64,000 nucleotides of DNA from Kineococcus endophyticus (GTDB taxonomy: Bacteria > Actinomycetota > Actinomycetes > Actinomycetales > Kineococcaceae). The notes under the pieces were generated by a model. That model saw only the letters and a list, made by a program, of their open reading frames with translations, ran no database searches and was not told the origin of the DNA. Location of the stretch: positions 1 through 64,000 of the forward strand of contig NZ_JBFNQN010000013.1 in the NCBI RefSeq assembly GCF_040796495.1, in the 5' to 3' direction. Positions 44,633 to 55,417 of this stretch are shown here, piece after piece (within the stretch, counting starts at the first letter, position 1; every line of letters starts with the position of its first letter). The position numbers and the translations under genes are program-made.

Positions 44633-45591
44633 TGCGCCACCTGCTGTCCGCGGCCGACCTGGACCGCGACGCCGCCGTGCACGTCCTGGACGTCGCCGAG
44701 GAGATGGCGGCCACCCAGCGCCGCGTCGTCAAGAAGCTGCCGACGCTGCGCGGGCGAACGGTCGTCAACCTCTTCTTCGAGGACTCCACCCGCACGAGGA
44801 CGTCCTTCGAGGCCGCCGCCAAGCGGCTGAGCGCCGACGTCATCAACTTCTCGGCCAAGGGCTCGAGCGTCTCCAAGGGCGAGAGCCTGAAGGACACGGC
44901 GCTGACGCTGGAGGCCATGGGCGCCGACGCGGTCGTCGTCCGGCACGGCTCCTCCGGTGCGCCGCACCGCCTCGCGCACGCGGGCTGGACGCGCGGGGCC
45001 GTCGTCAACGCCGGGGACGGCACGCACGAGCACCCCACCCAGGCCCTGCTCGACGCGTACACGATGCGCCGCCACCTGCGCGGCGGCACCGGGGACCTCG
45101 CGGGCGCGAAGGTCGTCGTCGTGGGCGACGTGCTGCACTCGCGGGTCGCACGTTCCAACGTCCTCCTGCTGCACACCCTCGGCGCGCACGTCACGCTCGT
45201 CGCGCCGCCGACGCTGCTGCCCGTCGGCGTCGAAGCGTGGCCGTGCGAGACCTCGCACGACCTCGACGCGACGCTGCTGCGGGGCGAACCGGACGCGGTG
45301 ATGATGCTGCGCGTGCAGGCCGAGCGGATGGACGCGTCGAAGGGGTCGTTCTTCCCCTCCGCGCGGGAGTACAGCCGCCGGTACGGCCTCGGGCGCGAGC
45401 GGCTCGGCATGCTCCCCGACGACACGATCGTCATGCACCCCGGCCCGATGAACCGCGGGCTGGAGATCTCCGCCGAGGCGGCCGACTCGGTGCGCTCCAC
45501 CATCGTCGAGCAGGTCGGCAACGGCGTCGCCGTGCGGATGGCCGTCCTCTACCTGTTGCTGGCCGGCGAGCTCCCGGGAGGGGACGCGTGA
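44632..45591 (+). CDS. pyrB: Aspartate carbamoyltransferase catalytic subunit
   Basis: A 319-residue enzyme that joins carbamoyl phosphate and aspartate in the second step of UMP synthesis. The carbamoyl phosphate motif [20 protein letters not shown], and [11 protein letters not shown] are in place. The length is standard. No pyrI regulatory subunit gene accompanies it, as is usual for actinobacteria. The start is ATG 44632 and its stop overlaps the pyrC GTG. Confidence 0.96.
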   Translation: MRHLLSAADLDRDAAVHVLDVAEEMAATQRRVVKKLPTLRGRTVVNLFFEDSTRTRTSFEAAAKRLSADVINFSAKGSSVSKGESLKDTALTLEAMGADAVVVRHGSSGAPHRLAHAGWTRGAVVNAGDGTHEHPTQALLDAYTMRRHLRGGTGDLAGAKVVVVGDVLHSRVARSNVLLLHTLGAHVTLVAPPTLLPVGVEAWPCETSHDLDATLLRGEPDAVMMLRVQAERMDASKGSFFPSAREYSRRYGLGRERLGMLPDDTIVMHPGPMNRGLEISAEAADSVRSTIVEQVGNGVAVRMAVLYLLLAGELPGGDA

Positions 45592-46874
45592 AGACCCTGA
45601 TCCAGAACGTCACGGTCGGGGGCGGGCAGACCGACCTCCTGCTCGCCGACGGGGTGGTGGCCGCCGTCGGACCGGGCCTGTCCGCCGACGACGCGACCGT
45701 CCTCGACGCGACGGGTCTGCGGGCCCTGCCCGGCCTCGTCGACCTGCACACCCACCTGCGCGAACCGGGCCGCGAGGACGCCGAGACCGTCGAGTCCGGC
45801 ACCCGCAGCGCCGCCCGCGGCGGCTACACGTCGGTGTTCGCCATGGCCAACACCCTCCCCGTCGCCGACACCGCGGGTGTCGTCGAGCAGGTGCAGCGCC
45901 TGGGCGAGGAGGCCGGCTGGGTCGACGTCCGCCCGGTCGGGGCCGTCACGGTGGGCCTGGCCGGGCAGCAGCTCGCCGAGCTCGGCGCCATGGCCGACTC
46001 GCGCGCCGCCGTCCGCGTCTTCTCCGACGACGGGCACTGCGTCTCCGACGCCGTCCTCATGCGGCGCGCGCTGGAGTACGTCAAGGCCTTCGACGGCGTC
46101 ATCGCCCAGCACGCCGAGGAACCTCGGCTGACCGAGGGTGCGCAGATGAACGAGGGCACGGTCTCTGCCGTCCTCGGCCTGCGCGGCTGGCCGAGCGTCG
46201 CGGAAGAGGCGGTCATCGCCCGCGACGTGCTGCTCGCCGACCACGTCGGCTCCCGGCTGCACGTCTGCCACCTGTCCACCCGGGGCTCGGTGGAGATCGT
46301 CCGCTGGGCCAAGCAGCGCGGTGTTCAGGTCACGGCCGAGGTCACGCCGCACCACCTGCTGCTCACCGACGAGCTGGTCCGCGGCTACGACCCGGTCTAC
46401 AAGGTGAACCCGCCGCTGCGGACGCAGGCCGACGTCGAGGCTGTCCGCGAGGGGCTCGCCGACGGGACGATCGACATCGTCGCCACCGACCACGCCCCGC
46501 ACCCGGTCGAGGCCAAGGACTGCGAGTGGTCCGCGGCGGCGATGGGGATGACCGGGCTGGAGACCGCGCTGAGCGTCGTGCAGCACACGATGGTCGACAC
46601 CGGGCTGATGGGCTGGGACACGCTGGTGGACCGGATGTCGAGCGCCCCGGCGCGCATCGGCCGCCTGGCCGGGCACGGGCTGCCGCTGGAGGTCGGGAAC
46701 CCCGCGAACCTGGTGCTCGTCGACCCCGCCGCGCGCTGGACGGTCGACCCCGCGGCGATGGCCACGGCCGGGCGGAACTCCCCGTTCCGCGGGATGGAAC
46801 TGCCCGGGAAGGTCGTCGCGACGTTCCTGCGCGGCCGGCCCACGGTGCTCGACTCCGAGCTGGTGACGCCGTGA
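45588..46874 (+). CDS. pyrC: Dihydroorotase
   Basis: A 428-residue class I dihydroorotase, an amidohydrolase that closes carbamoyl aspartate to dihydroorotate. Metal ligands are visible in [10 protein letters not shown], in the QHAEE and CHLSTRGS segments and in TDHAPHP. The start is GTG 45588, overlapping the pyrB stop (GTGA). The next, membrane-protein gene overlaps its end in the same way. Confidence 0.95.
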   Translation: MKTLIQNVTVGGGQTDLLLADGVVAAVGPGLSADDATVLDATGLRALPGLVDLHTHLREPGREDAETVESGTRSAARGGYTSVFAMANTLPVADTAGVVEQVQRLGEEAGWVDVRPVGAVTVGLAGQQLAELGAMADSRAAVRVFSDDGHCVSDAVLMRRALEYVKAFDGVIAQHAEEPRLTEGAQMNEGTVSAVLGLRGWPSVAEEAVIARDVLLADHVGSRLHVCHLSTRGSVEIVRWAKQRGVQVTAEVTPHHLLLTDELVRGYDPVYKVNPPLRTQADVEAVREGLADGTIDIVATDHAPHPVEAKDCEWSAAAMGMTGLETALSVVQHTMVDTGLMGWDTLVDRMSSAPARIGRLAGHGLPLEVGNPANLVLVDPAARWTVDPAAMATAGRNSPFRGMELPGKVVATFLRGRPTVLDSELVTP

Positions 46875-47401
46875 AGTGGATCGCGACGATCCTGCTGATC
46901 CTGGCCCTGCTCCTGTTGTGGCGCATGATGTTCATGGGCTACCGGGGTCGGGCGCTGCAGCAGAAGAAGGAGTTCCCGCGGCCCCTGGGCAGCCGGGACT
47001 GGAAGGGTCTGCGCGACGCCGTCGACGGCGTCTACGTCTCCACGACGGACGCCGAGAACGCCCTCGACCGCATCGCGGCGCACGGGCTCGGCACGCGCAG
47101 CGCGGTCTCGATGGGTTTCGTCGCCGAGGGCGTGGGCCTGCTGCGGCAGGGCGCCCGCTCGTTCGTGATACCGACCGCCGACATCGTCGGCGTGGGGCAC
47201 GGCCCGGGCATGGTCGGCAAGTGGATGGGACGGGAGAAGGGTCTCGTCGTGCTGCGCTGGAAGCTGGGCGAGCGCGTCGTGGACACAGGGATCAAACCGC
47301 GGCACCCCGCCGAGGGCGCCAGGTTCGCGGAGCAGGTGGAGGAACTCGTGCGCACGAAGGACCAGCAGAAGCCCACGGACGGTTCGGGAGGAGCCCAGTG
47401 A
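46871..47401 (+). CDS. Membrane protein between pyrC and carA (Rv1382-like)
   Basis: A 176-residue protein with one N-terminal membrane helix (about 2-26, [22 protein letters not shown]) and a cytoplasmic domain of about 140 residues, beta-rich and PH-like in pattern ([34 protein letters not shown]). An equivalent gene lies between pyrC and carA in many actinobacteria, Rv1382 in M. tuberculosis being the one I recall. The function is unknown; constant linkage suggests a role with the pyrimidine pathway or simple co-transcription. The start is GTG 46871; both ends overlap their neighbours. Confidence 0.85.
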   Translation: MKWIATILLILALLLLWRMMFMGYRGRALQQKKEFPRPLGSRDWKGLRDAVDGVYVSTTDAENALDRIAAHGLGTRSAVSMGFVAEGVGLLRQGARSFVIPTADIVGVGHGPGMVGKWMGREKGLVVLRWKLGERVVDTGIKPRHPAEGARFAEQVEELVRTKDQQKPTDGSGGAQ

Positions 47402-48612
47402 CCACCACGACGCGCAGGACCCCCGCCGTCCTGGTCCTCGAAGACGGCCGCACCTTCACCGGCGAGGCGTACGGCCGCGTCGGCACCACGGTGGGCGAGG
47501 CCGTGTTCTCCACCGGCATGACCGGGTACCAGGAGACCCTCACCGACCCCAGCTACCACCGCCAGGTCGTCGTCATGACGGCCCCGCACGTCGGCAACAC
47601 CGGCTACAACGACGAGGACCAGGAGTCGGCGCGCATCTGGGTCGCCGGGTACGTCGTGCGCGACCCCGCGCGGGTCCCGTCGAACTGGCGGTCGCGCCGG
47701 GGCCTCGGCGAGGAACTCGACGCGCAGGGCGTCGTCGGCATCTCCGGGGTCGACACCCGCGCCCTCACCCGGCACCTGCGCGAGCGCGGTGCGATGAAGG
47801 TCGGCGTGTTCTCCGGCGAGGCCGCCACCCGGCCGGCCGCCGACCTCCTCGATGAGGTTCGCAACGCCCCCGACATGGAGGGCACCGACCTCGCCTCCCT
47901 CGTCAGCACGGACGAGCAGTACGTCGTCCCGGCGGTGGGGGAGCGCCGGTTCTCCGTCACCGCCGTCGACCTCGGCATCAAGTCGATGACCCCGCAGCGC
48001 CTCGCCGAGCGCGGCATCGAAGTCACCGTCGTGCCCTCGACCGCCACGCTGGAGGACGTCCTCACCTCCGGCCCCGACGGCGGCGCCCCCGACGGCGTGT
48101 TCTTCTCCAACGGCCCGGGCGACCCGGCCGCGGCGACCCACGAGATCGAGGTCCTGCAGGGCGTGCTCGAACGCCGCATCCCGTTCTTCGGGATCTGCTA
48201 CGGCAACCAGCTGCTCGGCCGCGCCCTCGGTTACGGCACCTACAAGCTCAAGTACGGCCACCGCGGGATCAACCAGCCCGTCATGGACCTGACGACCCGC
48301 AAGGTCGAGGTCACCGCCCACAACCACGGGTTCGCCGTCGACGGCGCCGCGGGGGAGGTCCGCGACACCCCCTACGGCCGCGCCGAGGTCAGCCACGTCG
48401 GGCTCAACGACGGCGTCGTGGAGGGGCTGCGCTGCCTCGACGTGCCGGCGTTCTCCGTGCAGTACCACCCCGAGGCGGCGGCCGGTCCGCACGACGCCTC
48501 GTACCTGTTCGACCGGTTCGTCGACCTCATGCAGGGCACGCCCGCCGCGCAGCTCGTCGACGACCAGGGCGCGACCGACACGACTGAGCCGACCGTAGAG
48601 AAGGACGCCTGA
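47398..48612 (+). CDS. carA: Carbamoyl-phosphate synthase small (glutaminase) subunit
   Basis: A 404-residue subunit that hydrolyses glutamine and passes ammonia to CarB. The N-terminal half begins [15 protein letters not shown]. The class I amidotransferase half has the nucleophile Cys in [12 protein letters not shown], then the [16 protein letters not shown] signature and the catalytic His-Glu in [10 protein letters not shown]. The start is GTG 47398, overlapping the previous stop. The carB ATG overlaps its stop by one base. It supplies both the pyrimidine and the arginine routes. Confidence 0.96.
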   Translation: MTTTTRRTPAVLVLEDGRTFTGEAYGRVGTTVGEAVFSTGMTGYQETLTDPSYHRQVVVMTAPHVGNTGYNDEDQESARIWVAGYVVRDPARVPSNWRSRRGLGEELDAQGVVGISGVDTRALTRHLRERGAMKVGVFSGEAATRPAADLLDEVRNAPDMEGTDLASLVSTDEQYVVPAVGERRFSVTAVDLGIKSMTPQRLAERGIEVTVVPSTATLEDVLTSGPDGGAPDGVFFSNGPGDPAAATHEIEVLQGVLERRIPFFGICYGNQLLGRALGYGTYKLKYGHRGINQPVMDLTTRKVEVTAHNHGFAVDGAAGEVRDTPYGRAEVSHVGLNDGVVEGLRCLDVPAFSVQYHPEAAAGPHDASYLFDRFVDLMQGTPAAQLVDDQGATDTTEPTVEKDA

Positions 48613-51600
48613 TGCCCCGCCGTTCCGACCTCTCCTCGGTCCTCGTCATCGGGTCCGGCCCGATCGTCATCGGCCAGGCCGCCGAGTTCGACTACTCCGG
48701 CACCCAGGCCTGCCGCGTCCTGAAGTCCGAGGGTCTGCGCGTCATCCTCGTGAACTCCAACCCGGCCACGATCATGACCGACCCGGAGATGGCCGACGCG
48801 ACCTACGTCGAACCCATCACCCCCGCCACGGTCGAGGCCATCATCGCCAAGGAGCGCCCCGACGCGGTCCTGGCGACCCTCGGCGGCCAGACCGCCCTGA
48901 ACACCGCGATCGCGTTGTACGAGAACGGCGCCCTGGAGAAGTACGGCGCCGAGCTCATCGGCGCCGACGTCGACGCCATCAAGCTCGGCGAGGACCGACT
49001 GCTGTTCAAGGGCGTGGTCGAGCGCTGCGGCGCCGAGTCGGCCCGTTCGCACCTGTGCCACTCCATGGACGAGGTCCTCACCGCGGCCGGGGACCTGGGC
49101 TACCCGGTCGTCGTGCGCCCCAGCTTCACCATGGGCGGCCTCGGTTCCGGGTTCGCCTACGACGAGGAGGACCTGCGCCGCATCGCCGGCCAGGGCCTGC
49201 ACCACTCCCCGGTCACCGAGGTGCTCCTGGAGGAGTCGATCCTCGGCTGGAAGGAGTACGAGCTCGAGCTCATGCGCGACCGCGCCGACAACGTCGTGGT
49301 CGTCTGCTCGATCGAGAACTTCGACCCGGTCGGGGTGCACACGGGCGACTCGATCACCGTCGCGCCCGCGATGACCCTCACCGACCGCGAGTTCCAGCGC
49401 ATGCGGGACATCGGCATCGCCGTCATCCGCGAGGTCGGCGTCGACACCGGCGGCTGCAACATCCAGTTCGCCGTGAACCCCGTCGACGGCCGCATCATCG
49501 TCATCGAGATGAACCCGCGCGTCTCGCGGTCCTCGGCCCTGGCGTCGAAGGCGACGGGTTTCCCCATCGCCAAGATCGCGGCCCGGCTCGCCGTCGGCTA
49601 CACCCTCGACGAGATCCCCAACGACATCACCTCGGTGACGCCGGCGAGCTTCGAGCCCACGCTCGACTACGTCGTCGTCAAGGTGCCGCGGTTCGCGTTC
49701 GAGAAGTTCCCGGCCGCCGACCCCACCCTCACCACGACGATGAAGAGCGTCGGGGAGGCCATGGCCCTGGGCCGCAACTTCACCGAGGCGCTGCAGAAGG
49801 CGTTGCGCAGCACCGAGAAGCGCGGTGCGGCGTTCAGCTGGGCCGGCCCCGTCGGGGACCGCGCGGACCTGCTGCGCCGCGTGGAGCAGCCGACCGACGA
49901 ACGCATCGGCCTGCTCATGCAGGCCATCCGCGCCGGCGCGACGCCGGAGGAGCTGTTCGCGGCCACCAAGATCGACCCGTGGTACCTCGACCAGCTGTTC
50001 CTGCTCGACGAGATCGCCGTCGAGGTCCGCGAGAGCGACGAGCTGACGCCCGAGCTGCTGCGCCACGCCAAGCGGCACGGGTTCTCCGACGCGCAGATCG
50101 GCGAGCTGCGCCACCTGCACGAGGACGTCGTCCGCGGCGTCCGGCACGCGCTCGGCATCCGGCCCGTCTTCAAGACGGTCGACACGTGCGCGGCGGAGTT
50201 CGCGGCCAGCACGCCGTACCACTACTCCTCCTACGACACCGAGGACGAGACGCAGCCGCGCGAGAAGCCGGCGATCGTCATCCTCGGCTCCGGGCCGAAC
50301 CGCATCGGGCAGGGCGTCGAGTTCGACTACTCCTGCGTCCACGCCAGCTTCGCCCTCTCCGAGGCCGGCTACGAGACCGTCATGGTCAACTGCAACCCTG
50401 AGACGGTCTCGACCGACTACGACACCTCCGACCGCCTGTACTTCGAGCCGCTGACGCTCGAGGACGTCCTGGAGGTCGTGCACGCCGAGATGCGCTGCGG
50501 CCCGGTCGCCGGCGTCGTCGTCCAGCTCGGCGGGCAGACGCCGCTGGGGCTGGCGGCCAAGCTGGAGCAGGCGGGCGTCCCGATCATCGGGACCTCGCCG
50601 GCCGCCATCGACCTCGCCGAGGAGCGCGGAGCGTTCGGCCGGGTGCTGGAGAAGGCGGGCCTCGTCGCCCCCAAGCACGGGACGGCCTCGAGCTTCCCGC
50701 AGGCCAAGGCGATCGCGGCGGAGATCGGGTACCCCGTGCTCGTCCGCCCGAGCTACGTCCTCGGCGGCCGTGGCATGCAGATCGTCTACGACGAGGCCTC
50801 CCTCGAGCAGTACATGGCGACGGCGACCGAGGTCTCCGCCGAGCGCCCGGTGCTCGTGGACCGGTTCCTGGACAACGGCGTCGAGATCGACGTCGACGCC
50901 CTGTTCGACGGCGAGGAGATGTACCTCGGCGGGATCATGGAGCACATCGAGGAGGCCGGGATCCACTCCGGGGACTCCGCGTGCGTCATCCCGCCGGTGA
51001 CGCTCGGCGCCTCCGAGCTCGAACGCGTCCGCACGGCCACCGAGGCCATCGCCCGCGGCGTCGGGGTGCGGGGCCTGCTCAACGTCCAGTTCGCCCTGGC
51101 GGCCGACATCCTCTACGTCCTGGAGGCGAACCCGCGGGCCTCGCGGACCGTGCCGTTCGTGTCCAAGGCGACGGGCGTCCCGCTGGCCAAGGCCGCGGCG
51201 CGGCTCATGGCGGGCACCCCGATCCGTGAGCTGCGGGCGCAGGGGCTGCTGCCCGCGCACGGCGACGGCGGGCTGCTGCCCGCGGAGTCGCCCGTCTCCG
51301 TCAAGGAGGCGGTCCTGCCCTTCGCACGGTTCCGCACCGCGCAGGGCGTGGTCGTCGACTCGCTGCTGGGGCCGGAGATGCGGTCCACCGGTGAGGTCAT
51401 GGGCATCGACGTCGACTTCCCGACGGCGTTCGGCAAGTCGCAGACCGCGGCGTACGGCGGTCTGCCCACCGGCGGCACGGCGTTCATCTCCGTCGCCGAC
51501 CGCGACAAGCGCGCCATGATCTTCCCGATCAAGCGCCTGGCCGACCTCGGGTTCACGCTGGTGGCCACCGAAGGCACCGCGCAGGTGCTGCGGCGCAACG

Positions 51601-51929
51601 GCATCGCCAGCACCGTCGTGCGCAAGCTGTCCGAGGGCACCAGCGAGGACGGCGAGCTGACGATCGTCGGCCGCATCGCCGCCGGCGAGATCGCGATGGT
51701 CGTCAACACCCCCTCGGGCGACCAGGCCCGCGCGGACGGGTACGAGATCCGGGCGGCGGCGACGTCGGTCGGGTCCCCGATCATCACCACGATCCAGGAG
51801 CTCTCGGCGGCCGTGCAGGCGATCGAGGCCACCCTGGACGCCGAACGCCACGGCGAGGGGTTGCGGGTGGCGTCGCTGCAGGAGCACACCGCCCGGCTCG
51901 TGGGGGCCTGGGAGGGTTTCCGGGCATGA
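48612..51929 (+). CDS. carB: Carbamoyl-phosphate synthase large subunit
   Basis: A 1105-residue enzyme of normal length with two homologous ATP-grasp halves. The first starts [21 protein letters not shown], the second [20 protein letters not shown] at about residue 555. Phosphate and metal loops are seen in [17 protein letters not shown] and in [17 protein letters not shown]. The C-terminal MGS-like allosteric domain (about 955-1090) holds [22 protein letters not shown] and would bind UMP or similar effectors. pyrF overlaps its stop by ATGA. Confidence 0.97.
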   Translation: MPRRSDLSSVLVIGSGPIVIGQAAEFDYSGTQACRVLKSEGLRVILVNSNPATIMTDPEMADATYVEPITPATVEAIIAKERPDAVLATLGGQTALNTAIALYENGALEKYGAELIGADVDAIKLGEDRLLFKGVVERCGAESARSHLCHSMDEVLTAAGDLGYPVVVRPSFTMGGLGSGFAYDEEDLRRIAGQGLHHSPVTEVLLEESILGWKEYELELMRDRADNVVVVCSIENFDPVGVHTGDSITVAPAMTLTDREFQRMRDIGIAVIREVGVDTGGCNIQFAVNPVDGRIIVIEMNPRVSRSSALASKATGFPIAKIAARLAVGYTLDEIPNDITSVTPASFEPTLDYVVVKVPRFAFEKFPAADPTLTTTMKSVGEAMALGRNFTEALQKALRSTEKRGAAFSWAGPVGDRADLLRRVEQPTDERIGLLMQAIRAGATPEELFAATKIDPWYLDQLFLLDEIAVEVRESDELTPELLRHAKRHGFSDAQIGELRHLHEDVVRGVRHALGIRPVFKTVDTCAAEFAASTPYHYSSYDTEDETQPREKPAIVILGSGPNRIGQGVEFDYSCVHASFALSEAGYETVMVNCNPETVSTDYDTSDRLYFEPLTLEDVLEVVHAEMRCGPVAGVVVQLGGQTPLGLAAKLEQAGVPIIGTSPAAIDLAEERGAFGRVLEKAGLVAPKHGTASSFPQAKAIAAEIGYPVLVRPSYVLGGRGMQIVYDEASLEQYMATATEVSAERPVLVDRFLDNGVEIDVDALFDGEEMYLGGIMEHIEEAGIHSGDSACVIPPVTLGASELERVRTATEAIARGVGVRGLLNVQFALAADILYVLEANPRASRTVPFVSKATGVPLAKAAARLMAGTPIRELRAQGLLPAHGDGGLLPAESPVSVKEAVLPFARFRTAQGVVVDSLLGPEMRSTGEVMGIDVDFPTAFGKSQTAAYGGLPTGGTAFISVADRDKRAMIFPIKRLADLGFTLVATEGTAQVLRRNGIASTVVRKLSEGTSEDGELTIVGRIAAGEIAMVVNTPSGDQARADGYEIRAAATSVGSPIITTIQELSAAVQAIEATLDAERHGEGLRVASLQEHTARLVGAWEGFRA

Positions 51930-52786
51930 GCGGCGGCGAGGGTCCTCAGCGGTTCGGGGCGCGGCTCGCGGAGGCGGTCACCGCGCACGGTCCGCTGTGC
52001 GCGGGGATCGACCCGCACACGCCGTTGCTCGCGGCGTGGGGCCTGACCGACGACGCGGACGGTGTGGAGCGGTTCGGCCGCATCGTCGTCGAGGCCCTCG
52101 CCGAGCACGTCGCCTGCGTCAAACCGCAGGCGGCGTTCTTCGAGCGGCACGGCTCGCGTGGGGTCGCCGCGCTCGAGCGGGTCGTCGCCGACGCCCGCGC
52201 CGCGGGGCTGCTGACCATCGTCGACGCCAAGCGCGGCGACATCGGCTCGACCATGGCGGGGTACGCCGACGCCTTCGTCGGCGACTCCCCACTCGCGGGG
52301 GACGCCGTGACCGTCTCGCCGTACCTCGGGTTCGGTTCGCTGCGTCCGCTGCTCGACCTCGCCGCGCAGCACGGGCGGGGCGTCTTCGTCCTCGCACTGA
52401 CGTCGAACCCCGAGGGGGCCGCCGTCCAGCACGCCGTGGGCGCCGACGGACGCCCGGTGGCCCGTGCCGTCGCCGAGGCGGCCGCCGCCGAGAACGCGGG
52501 CGCGACCCCCTACGGGGACGTCGGGCTCGTCGTCGGGGCGACCGTGGGGTCCGCGGTCAGCGACCTCGGGATCGACCTGGCCGCCGTCAACGGGCCGCTG
52601 CTCGCGCCGGGGGTCGGTGCCCAGGGGGGCACCGCGGAGGACCTGCGGCAGGTCTTCGGCGACGCCCGCCGGCTCGTGCTCGCCGCCAGCTCACGGGAGG
52701 TGCTCGCCGCCGGTCCCTCGACGACGGCTCTGCGCGACGCCGCCCGTCGTTCGGCGGACGCGCTCACCGCAGCGCTCGCGGGGTGA
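51926..52786 (+). CDS. pyrF: Orotidine 5'-phosphate decarboxylase (type 2)
   Basis: A 286-residue enzyme for the last step of UMP synthesis. It belongs to the long actinobacterial class: [20 protein letters not shown], and the catalytic D-K-x-x-D set in [21 protein letters not shown] and [10 protein letters not shown] mark the phosphate site. The start is ATG 51926 in the carB stop. It is the last gene of the pyrimidine unit; pyrD and pyrE are not in the window. In related genomes mihF often follows closely, but here about 8.5 kb intervene. Confidence 0.95.
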   Translation: MSGGEGPQRFGARLAEAVTAHGPLCAGIDPHTPLLAAWGLTDDADGVERFGRIVVEALAEHVACVKPQAAFFERHGSRGVAALERVVADARAAGLLTIVDAKRGDIGSTMAGYADAFVGDSPLAGDAVTVSPYLGFGSLRPLLDLAAQHGRGVFVLALTSNPEGAAVQHAVGADGRPVARAVAEAAAAENAGATPYGDVGLVVGATVGSAVSDLGIDLAAVNGPLLAPGVGAQGGTAEDLRQVFGDARRLVLAASSREVLAAGPSTTALRDAARRSADALTAALAG

Positions 52787-52826
52787 CCTGCCGGGCGCTC
52801 ACCGGGTGGTGTGCGGCGCCGGTGCC

Positions 52827-52832
52827 TACGAT
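52827..52832 (+). promoter_or_regulatory. Possible -10 element upstream of the 93-aa ORF
   Basis: TACGAT overlaps the start of a 20-codon open frame (52831-52893), whose stop overlaps the ATG at 52893 as TGATG. If transcription starts near 52839, the tiny frame would not be fully included; if it starts further up, it could act as a coupled leader. Confidence 0.25.
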
Positions 52833-52892
52833 GGCCGACGTGCTGCTGCCCCACGCCCCGACGTCGGCCCGGACCACCGGACCGGTCCGCTG

Positions 52893-53174
52893 ATGCCGTC
52901 GCGCATGATCGCCCGCGGCCTGGCCGCGCTGACCGTCACGGCCGTCGAGGTGGGGCACGACGAGCTCGAGGCGCGTCGCCAGGTGGGGGCCTTCCTGCAG
53001 AACCTCGCCCTCGACCCCGTCGTGGTGCTGCACGAGGCGGTCGCGGCGGTCGCTGAACTCGCGCCCGCCGAGATGCAGGAGGCGAGCGGTGAACGGCAGC
53101 TCCTCGCCGCGCTCGAGGCGCGGTCCTGGCTGGAGCGCATGACCGTCGACAGCGCGCGCGGCGTCCCGCTCTGA
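52893..53174 (+). CDS. Small hypothetical protein, 93 aa
   Basis: An unrecognised, mostly helical, soluble protein (MPSRMIARGLAALTV..., later VVLHEAVAAVAELAPAEMQ). It starts at ATG 52893, which overlaps the stop of a tiny upstream frame; another ATG lies four codons in. There is no good ribosome site, so coupling or weak expression is possible. It is followed by hairpin element B. The amino-acid composition is natural for a protein, but the family is unknown. Confidence 0.5.
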   Translation: MPSRMIARGLAALTVTAVEVGHDELEARRQVGAFLQNLALDPVVVLHEAVAAVAELAPAEMQEASGERQLLAALEARSWLERMTVDSARGVPL

Positions 53175-53190
53175 GGTTCGTCCCGGTTCG

Positions 53191-53239
53191 GATCGTTGGG
53201 TCCTCGCTGCCGATGAATGGGAGCGAGGGGCCAACGATC
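53191..53239. repeat. 49-bp hairpin element copy B
   Basis: GATCGTTGGGTCCTCGCT (53191-53208) pairs with AGCGAGGGGCCAACGATC (53222-53239), with one G/G mismatch and one G-T pair, around a 13-base loop. It is the same length as copies A and C and identical to A at 31 of 49 positions, with paired changes that keep the stem. It lies 16 bases after the 93-aa gene and may terminate it. Confidence 0.7.
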
Positions 53240-53350
53240 GGACCCTCGGGGGGCGGCGCAACGGCCAGGTGTTCACCCTGAGGTTCCCAGTTGGTTGCTG
53301 AGCGTGGCTAGGGTGCCCCGGTCCGTGTGATCGACCGGAAGGCACCCGCC

Positions 53351-55183
53351 ATGCACCGCCCGACGACCCGTCCGTCCCGCCGCCGGCTGCTGACCGGGGG
53401 AGCGCTGTCGCTCCTGCTCGCCGGGCCCCTCACCACCCTCCCCGCCTCGGCCGCGACGTGCCCGGCGCCCACCCGCACGATCGGTGCCGTCCAGGGCGCC
53501 GGGGACACCACGCCGCTGGCCGGTCAGCAGGTCACCGTCGCCGGCACCGTCGTCGGCGACACCCCCGGCCTGGGCGGCTTCCACCTCCAGGACGGCGGGG
53601 ACCGCGACCCACGGACGTCCGACGGCGTCTTCGTGTACGCCCCGGGCGCCCAGGTCGACCTGGGGGACACCGTCGCGGTGACGGGCACCGCCGGCGAGTT
53701 CGGCGGGCAGACCCAGGTCTCGGCCGCCGGCACCGCGGGGGTCACCGTCTGCCGCGACGGGTCGGCGAAGGACCTGCCGCGTGCCGCGCGCCTCGCGCTG
53801 CCCGCCGACGACGCAGCCCGCGAACGCCTCGAGGGGATGCTCGTCGCCCCCGCCGACCGCCTCACCGTCAGCGAGGTGTACGGCCTCACCAGCTACGGGG
53901 AACTCACCCTGTCCGCAGACGGCCTCCTAGTGCAGCCCACCGAGCTCGCCCGCCCCGGCACCCCGGCCGCGCAACGCATCGCCGCGCGCAACACCGAGCG
54001 CAGCATCGTCCTCGACGATGCCCGCACCGCCCGCACCAGCACCACCGCCCGGCCCTACCTCAGCCCGACCACGCCCGTCCGCGTCGGCGACACCGCCCGC
54101 CTGCGCGAACCCGTCGTCCTCGGGTACGGGTTCGACGCCTGGCGCCTGCAGCCGGCCGACGGGACCGCCGACGGTCTGCTCGCCCCCCAGGACACCCGCC
54201 GCGACCGTCCCGACCGCGTCGGTGGGGACGTGCGCGTCGGTGCGTTCAACGTCCTGAACTACTTCCTGACCTTCACCGGCCCGAACGCCCGCGGCGCCGA
54301 CGACCAGGCCGGGCTCGACCGCCAGGCCGGCAAGATCGTCCCCGCCGTCCAGGCGCTGGGGGCGGACGTCGTCACCCTCATGGAGATCGAGGACACCGAC
54401 TCCACGGGCCTCACCCCCGGCGACGCCGACACGGCGCTCGCGGACCTCGTGCGTCGGCTCAACGCGAGCGGCGGGGCCGGGCACTGGTCCTACGTGCCGA
54501 TGCCGAAGGAGCTGTACGGCACCGACCGGGACGTCATCCGCAACGCGATCGTCTACCGGGACGACGTGGTGGCCCCGGTCGGCGCCCCGGTCGGTCTCGT
54601 CGACGAGACGGTGTGGGACAACGCCCGCGAACCCCAGGCGCAGACCTTCGAGCGCACCGGCCGGAGCGCGGACCGTCGGGGGAAGGACCGCTTCACGGTG
54701 GTGGCCAACCACTTCAAGTCCAAGGGCTCCGGCGACGCCGCGACCGGGGACAACGCCGACACGGGCGACGGGCAGGGGGCCTGGAACGGGGACCGGGTCC
54801 GGCAGGCCGCCTCCCTGGCGGGCTTCGTCGACGCCCTGCGCCGCACCACGGGCGACCCGGACGTCCTCGTCCTCGGCGACCTCAACTCCTACACGCAGGA
54901 GGATCCGGTGGAGGAGCTGCGGCGCAACGGGTTGACCGACCTCGGCAGCCGGTTCGACCGGGGCCGGTACAGCTACGTCTTCGACGCCCTGTCCGGGTCG
55001 CTGGACCACGCCCTGGCCACGCGCGAACTCACCCGCAAGGTGACCGGCGCGGCGCACTGGAACGTGAACTCGGTCGAGTCCGGTGCCTACCAGTACGACG
55101 GCGACCCGGCCCTGTACGCGGCGGACCCCTTCCGCTCCAGCGACCACGACCCGGTCGTCGTGGGGCTCGACCTGCGCGACTGA
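53351..55183 (+). CDS. Secreted ExeM/NucH-like extracellular nuclease
   Basis: A 610-residue exported nuclease. The signal peptide has a twin-arginine look (SRRRLLTGG at 9-17, then a hydrophobic core and ASAAT), so Tat export is likely. An OB-fold/lamin-tail-like region (about 40-290) precedes an endonuclease/exonuclease/phosphatase domain (about 295-608) with RVGAFNVLNYF, LMEIEDTDS, LVLGDLNSYTQEDP and the catalytic SSDHDPVVVGLDL. It probably degrades external DNA for nutrients. I chose ATG 53351 with GGAAGG upstream; GTG 53327 is in frame. A TAGGGT hexamer at 53309-53314 may be its -10. A strong terminator follows. Confidence 0.88.
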   Translation: MHRPTTRPSRRRLLTGGALSLLLAGPLTTLPASAATCPAPTRTIGAVQGAGDTTPLAGQQVTVAGTVVGDTPGLGGFHLQDGGDRDPRTSDGVFVYAPGAQVDLGDTVAVTGTAGEFGGQTQVSAAGTAGVTVCRDGSAKDLPRAARLALPADDAARERLEGMLVAPADRLTVSEVYGLTSYGELTLSADGLLVQPTELARPGTPAAQRIAARNTERSIVLDDARTARTSTTARPYLSPTTPVRVGDTARLREPVVLGYGFDAWRLQPADGTADGLLAPQDTRRDRPDRVGGDVRVGAFNVLNYFLTFTGPNARGADDQAGLDRQAGKIVPAVQALGADVVTLMEIEDTDSTGLTPGDADTALADLVRRLNASGGAGHWSYVPMPKELYGTDRDVIRNAIVYRDDVVAPVGAPVGLVDETVWDNAREPQAQTFERTGRSADRRGKDRFTVVANHFKSKGSGDAATGDNADTGDGQGAWNGDRVRQAASLAGFVDALRRTTGDPDVLVLGDLNSYTQEDPVEELRRNGLTDLGSRFDRGRYSYVFDALSGSLDHALATRELTRKVTGAAHWNVNSVESGAYQYDGDPALYAADPFRSSDHDPVVVGLDLRD

Positions 55184-55198
55184 ACGGCACCTGCCCCC

Positions 55199-55238
55199 GA
55201 CGGCCCCGGACACGAGCGTCCGGGGCCGTCCTGCGTTC
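55199..55238 (+). terminator. Terminator after the nuclease gene
   Basis: GACGGCCCCGGAC (55199-55211) pairs perfectly with GTCCGGGGCCGTC (55218-55230) around ACGAGC, followed by CTGCGTTC. It isolates the nuclease from the transporter genes. Confidence 0.85.
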
Positions 55239-55417
55239 CCGGCAAACTGCTCACCCGCGCCGCCTCTGGTGAGGCAATCCTCAACTCCGTCTCGGACATG
55301 TAACAACTGTGTGACGAGGGTGGGGCGGATTTGGTGAGCACTCAGGCATGTCCTAGCGTCTGCCCTCGCACGCCCGAGCAGGACCTTCCAGGACCGTACG
55401 CCGGAACGAGGACGTAG

